Source: Phoronis australis (Eukaryota > Phoronida > Phoronidae). From it: 64,000 nucleotides of DNA. Made by a program: the position numbers and the translations under genes. Location of the stretch: NCBI GenBank assembly GCA_002633005.1, contig NMRA01000046.1:386266-450265 (forward strand), given 5' to 3'. Positions within the stretch are counted from its first letter, which is position 1, and every line of letters starts with the position of its first letter. The notes under the pieces are model-generated. The model was not told the origin of the DNA. It searched no databases and saw only the letters and a program-made list of their open reading frames with translations. This document shows positions 52,001 to 58,000 of this stretch, piece after piece.

Positions 52001-55000
52001 CCTGCAGAGACAAATTGAACTTGCCCTGAAAGGAGTAATTTTGAGATATAAAGAGGGAATACAATCTGTTGATAAAAATCCCTTTAAATGCCTTTTACGT
52101 TCAAGAAACAACATCATTAACATCTAATGTCCCTTGTAAAGTCACTGTTCAGACTGTGGCTGACTTCTTGATATAATACAACAGAAACAACATAACATGC
52201 TAAGAAAAGTGAAGCATTATTCAAGCTTTTAGTCTGAATCCCGGTTTTGAGAAACAAAAAATTGCAAACTGTCTGTGCAGTACTCGTTTGCCCATTTATT
52301 GTATTTAATGCTCACCTGACGGGCTTTACTATTTGTCCATAGCTCCACACACCACTCTGTCTTCACTACTGTCTGATGCGGGTTTTTTCTTCTCTGTTTG
52401 TTGTTTTCTTTACTTTTTAACCTTTCGCCTTGTTTCGTCTCAGCCACCATTTGCTTTCTCTGCTTTGTATAGAAAGGATGTCAATAAAGCTGCCGATTCT
52501 TGTTGTCTTTAACCTCTCTGGTAAAGAATCTTTGGAACTGATAAAAATCTTCATATACATATACGTATACATATACGTATATATATATATATATATCTTT
52601 TACGAAATTACAAATAAATCATAACATTGTAACCTATACTTTTGTATTAGACAAAACTCGCCAAATTCCCAGAAAAATTTTCTTGTACTAATTCACATAG
52701 TGATGAGAGACACTGAGAACAAATACTGTTATCTTTATTGCCTTGGTTGTTGCCATAGCTTCCATTTCAGTGGGCCTTATAATTGATGTATTGCGACATT
52801 TAAAGTGGCAACTAAATTTTGTACCGTTTCAGCTTCATTCTGCACTGTGACTGCATGAGTCTTCCCTTGATGTACTTGAATTGTCTGACTTTCTAATTCT
52901 GAGTCAAGTATTTGAACATGATCGTCTCTTGTTGCATCCCTTTACCAAACAGTGCAACTCTATAGTGTAATATTATGGATATGTGACCATCCAGTCATTG
53001 GAAGCAGAGCAGTAAGCGGACATCTTGATTGGTTTAAGTAATGTCTTGTCTGTGAATTCCTGCTGTTAGGGTTAGGTAATCAGATGAATCCCAATGCTGT
53101 GTCGCTTACCTTTCTACAACATCATTTTATGGCTGTGATGACCACCGAGGATGATCACATTCTGGTTGTAATTCGTCAACTGAGAGAATAGAAAAAATGC
53201 TCATACCATTGAATGAAGTTCACAGTCAGTCCACCCCATACTACTGGCATATGCGGTCACCCCTAGTGGTACTCCGGCCATAATGCTTCGGCTGTGGTGC
53301 TCCCACCATGATGCTTCGGCCATGGTGCTCCAGCCATTATGCTTTGGCCGTGGTGCTCCGGCCATAAATCTTCAGCCATCAAGTCAGGAGTTCCATGCTT
53401 CCGCAGAAAGATAAACCTGAGTGGTATATACATGATGACTGCATTCATAGCCAATAATACACTTGCCATGATTCCCACTCATCATTTTTCTTTCTTGATA
53501 GTTGTACCCCTTAGGTTGCTATATTCACGTTTTGTCCATGTTCCGTAATTGATTTAGTGCATAGGAAAAAGCTTCAAGGAGTTCGTGATACTGGGGAAAC
53601 ACTTCTGAAACCTTCATTCTGTTAAATCTAATTGTCCAAAAGAAATTAGTATCAACTGAAACGTATAAAGATTTGATGTTTTATCTAGATACCACTTAGC
53701 CAGTCTGTTCAACCATTCTGTTTTCGATGGTGCATGAGTGCTGTACGCCAAATTTTCTGCCATGTTAAAATACTAGCCATCTCCCATTGCTTGTTGTTCA
53801 TTATGTATAACATCGTTCCAGTAGCTGAATGGGACATGTTATTTCATTTTCTTTGTGTGTTGGCAGAACAGCTTCATGACCACCAAGTTTTACTGCTGCC
53901 GGTTCATTTTTTTCACTATGTTAGTACAGTGTGTAAGGAGGAACACAGCAAACGCTTTGTTCTGGTGTCCGGCATCCACAGCTGTATCTCCTAAAGCCCT
54001 CATAGGATCTTGATGAGATTTGGCGGATGTGTTCCGATGAAGCTTACGACGGATGGCAGCAAATTTTGGTCCTATCCAACTACCGGTGTTCCTCCTAGTG
54101 GCAATTCTAGTTTTTACATTTACCTGTATATCTTCAGAGGTCCTCAGCGGATTTTCATAAAATTTGGCATATAGGCATCTACTGGTGAGATGATGCTATC
54201 CTCCCAAATTGGCATATATGTTCTTATTGTGAAGAGGGCGGCTGACAATGATTTTCCCACGAATTCATCTATTGTGGCATCCCCTAGCGGCAGTTTTGTT
54301 TGTTTTTGAGCCCATGGCTGTTTCTCTTAAACGCACTGCAGGAACTTTATTAAATCTAGCAAGTGTATTTATATGAAGTTGACAACAAACATCAACGACT
54401 TTTGGATGGTTCGGACTACTGGTGTGCCCCCTAGTGGCAATTTTATTTTTTATGTTTACCTCTCTATCTTCAAAGTTCCTTAACGTAAACTATTTTCATA
54501 AAATTTGGCAGATAGGCATCTGCTAGTGAGTTGACGCTATCCTTCCGTTTTCGGATGGATTCGAGGTATTTTGTACCACCTAGTGGCCATATTAACTGTT
54601 TTAGAATCTGTTTTTTGGCGTTCACCCCTCTGTCAACCAAACCACTTGAAGAATGATTGTGAAAATTGGCAGTTATATCCCTATTGTAAAGAGGACGGCG
54701 GATGATGATTTCCAACGACTTTGACTTCTGTAGCACCTCCTAGTGGCTGTTTTGATTTTTTCAAGACTAGGGCTATATCTTCTAAACGCTCTGCAGAATC
54801 TTTGTTAAATTTAGCAAGTTAGTGTATTTATACAAAGTTGAAAACGGAGACAGACCTGACATACACTGTGTCCTCTAGTGGCAATTTCCTTTTTTATCCA
54901 TTTTTCTCTGTTTCTCTGAAGTTTCTTGACAGATTTTTATGACATTTGGTAAATAGCTTTCTATTAAAGAAACGATGAGGTGCCTGTTTTGGGATGGATT

Positions 55001-58000
55001 CAGCATATGTTTTGCCATCTAGTGGCCATCTTTACTATTTTGTAGTCTGTTTTTGGCATCTACCTCTCTATCAACCAAACACTGACTGGAGGTTGATTTT
55101 GAAAATTGAAGACGCTGGCTGATGAGGGTTTTTGAACAACTTGGACCACTGTGGCGCCCCCTAGTTGCAGTTTTGTTGCATCTATGGCTGTATTTCCAAA
55201 TCCTCGGCAGGATATTTATTATAAATAAACACCCCGAGACGCACTTCGTTTGTAGTGCAGTCGTAGGCGCATTGCTCTTGTATTGTCCTCTTGGCATTTT
55301 AACCCAACAACATCTTGACCAACCGTACTCTCATTATGTTCAACAGAAGTTAATTGGGTTTAGTTTAAAAGGTAGCTATGCTTTGTGATTGGGTGTGGAT
55401 GGAGAGAGAATGATCAAGCCCTGTAATTAAAATTATTATATTAATTAATACAAGTGAAACCTGTTGCTAATTAAGTACACTAACAATAAAGAAGAGTATC
55501 TATACTAATGCCCTCTGTAAGTATTAAGCATAAACAATCAAGCATCTGCTATCCAATCTTTTGGACTCGACATTCGTTGGATGACAGTCCTGTTTGTTGA
55601 TCCTTGTACTAACACACACTACACTGTACTGTGACAATGTACTTGCTGGTTATATTCGTTCATGATGCAGCAATATGTGTAGGCAGTATTTGACTACCCA
55701 CAATTCCTCTTGCTGATCACAGTCCCTTGTGACGCAACACATGTACTCAGCATTTTACTTCTCACAATGCAAGTGGCAAGGTCTTAGTTTACTTCCTTGC
55801 CTTGCCAAGATCCTCTTTAGAATCTTCTACGTGATGGCTCTGTTGTACTATTTCTTCTGTACACTGAAACAAGTCCAATAGCTTCAACCACTAAACTCCA
55901 CCGTCTCCCAGTCTTCTGCCCAAATTATAATAATGCACTTACTTAAAAATTGGCTAATAAAAACCACCTGATCTTATCTAATCATATCAATGGATGTTAC
56001 AATCTGATCTCAGAAATTTCTAGAATCCTTACAGTACATTGACCCCAGAGCAAAAGAGGTAAACATCATCTAAAAGTACATTAAACATCAAAAGTACATG
56101 CAAACAAGTTTGACTCCATGGTTTTAAAAGTACATATTTGCACAAACTTTGGGCAACTTCAATGGGATTCACTCTGCTAATTACATAATTAATATTCATT
56201 CTGACAATATTTCAATGATTAATAAATGTAGTGATGTGATTTGACCATATCTGGACACTATTTTGAATGTTCGTATGTGACATTCATGTGCTCGATTTTT
56301 AATCTGTTACAGGAGGTCAAGTAATCTTCGATGAGAAAGATGTTCAGTTGAACTCTGAGTACATCTTGATCACGGATGGTGGCTTGCTACAAGTGGGCAC
56401 AGAGCAGGAACCTTTCCAGCATAACGCCGTCATCACTCTACACGGTCATGTGAGGTCCAAAGAACTACCCATCTATGGTGCTAAAGTGTTGGCAGTTCGC
56501 CATGGCAACTTGGAATTACATGGTATGTACTTATTACTCAGCAACATTGCATCTGAGAATCATGTGTCAGGATGTTGTCATGTAAAAGTGTATATGGGAG
56601 ATGTATTGTTTAATCATCGCACAACAGAGGTTCATGTGGGAGACATGGCGTTTGGGCAGTAGATGGACTATTGATCTCAACCAGCAAATGCAAGGTTGAA
56701 AGAGCAGTAGCCGTCCAGTCTTTACAATGTCCTTGTTCCCTTTAGATAAAGCATAATAACTTGAAGGCTTGGAATATACTTAAGACTTGGGCTTTTGATT
56801 ATAATGTGATGTCTTTTATATCCCTTTGTTGATTTCTTGATTTACAACTCAACACTTTGCATAAGGTCAACTTGTCAAATGCGACCTGGAAAAATTTGCA
56901 GGTCATCATACAAGAAATGACTTTGCCAAAATAAGGAAAAACCATGTGTGGCGCGGTGAAATTGTTCAACTAAGAAGCCTGTCAGCGTTTTTGCCTGTTG
57001 CGGCACCCAGAATTTTCTGGTCGATCAAATATAAAGCCGTTGTCAGGCTGTTTTTGGGTGCGACGGTGGTCATATTTCACCCTCGTTCAGCTCCTACATG
57101 AAGCAAATGATATGATCAGAAAATATTTTACTCATATGTCTTGTTCGGGTTCTGTTGATTTTTTGCTGAACATTTCTGACTCCTTTCTGTTTACTTTCTG
57201 GTGTGCATTGATCAGTAACTTCTTGGTGATTTGATATTTTTACCAAAAAAAAAAATGTGAGGCTGCAGTGGCGATCTGGTTGCAGAATCGATCCCTGCTG
57301 ATTGTTTTTGCAACAAGTCGATACTTTTTGTATTTTGTCCAAAAATATGGATAGGACAGACACACAGACAGACTCGCAGACAGACACCAGACCCTCACAG
57401 ACACAAATGCATGCGCACACACAGACGCCCACAAAAGCCAAATCACATGTATTGAAGACAAACAAAAACATGCAAAACACAGTGAAAAATGTGCACATGC
57501 TTGAAGACAAAATTATTAAAGAAAAAATATTACGTAATTATTGAATAAACAAATAATAATTATAAAACAACAGTACTTGAAATTACTAATGAGAGATACA
57601 ACAAGCAAAAAGTTTCACGGTGATATCAGAATTAAGTCTTTTCCTATCGTAATTGTAATACATTTGAAAGACATTAGCCCAAAGGACGTGACACAAGGAA
57701 TTGCAAATGAAAAACTTGAGTTTCTATGAGTACAGTAATAATGTTCATCTCTAGTTCGTTGAATATTATTTAAATAATTAGGTTCTGGGCAGGTAAGCAC
57801 AGAACTGTTTGCATATAGAAACTTTCAATTAATAATTACTTTGAGTGACATGCCATTAATATAAACAGGAGATATCAAGGGACCCAGTATGGATCCCTGT
57901 GGAGCCCACAGATATTGTCTCTAAGGTTAACTGATGTCCTTTAATACTAACTATTCGGAAACGTTAAACGAGATATGAAGAGAAACGGCTGATGTTAGTA

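Larger units (their letters stand above)
51547..56312. other. PKHD1L1: Large intron inside the G8 domain
   Basis: 4.8 kb. Holds a TA/ACATATACGT microsatellite at 52552-52597, a ~30-bp minisatellite at 53272-53390 (GGCCATAATGCTTCGGC units), and a truncated Helentron-like copy at 53961-55281. The rest (51547-52550, 52600-53270, 55282-56312) shows no coding pattern I can recognise. Confidence 0.75.

Noticed and set aside
57094-57544. 138-codon minus-strand and 80-codon plus-strand frames rich in Cys/Val or Thr/Gln
   Set aside because: Product of the CAGACA/CACA simple repeat in an intron; no conserved domain.
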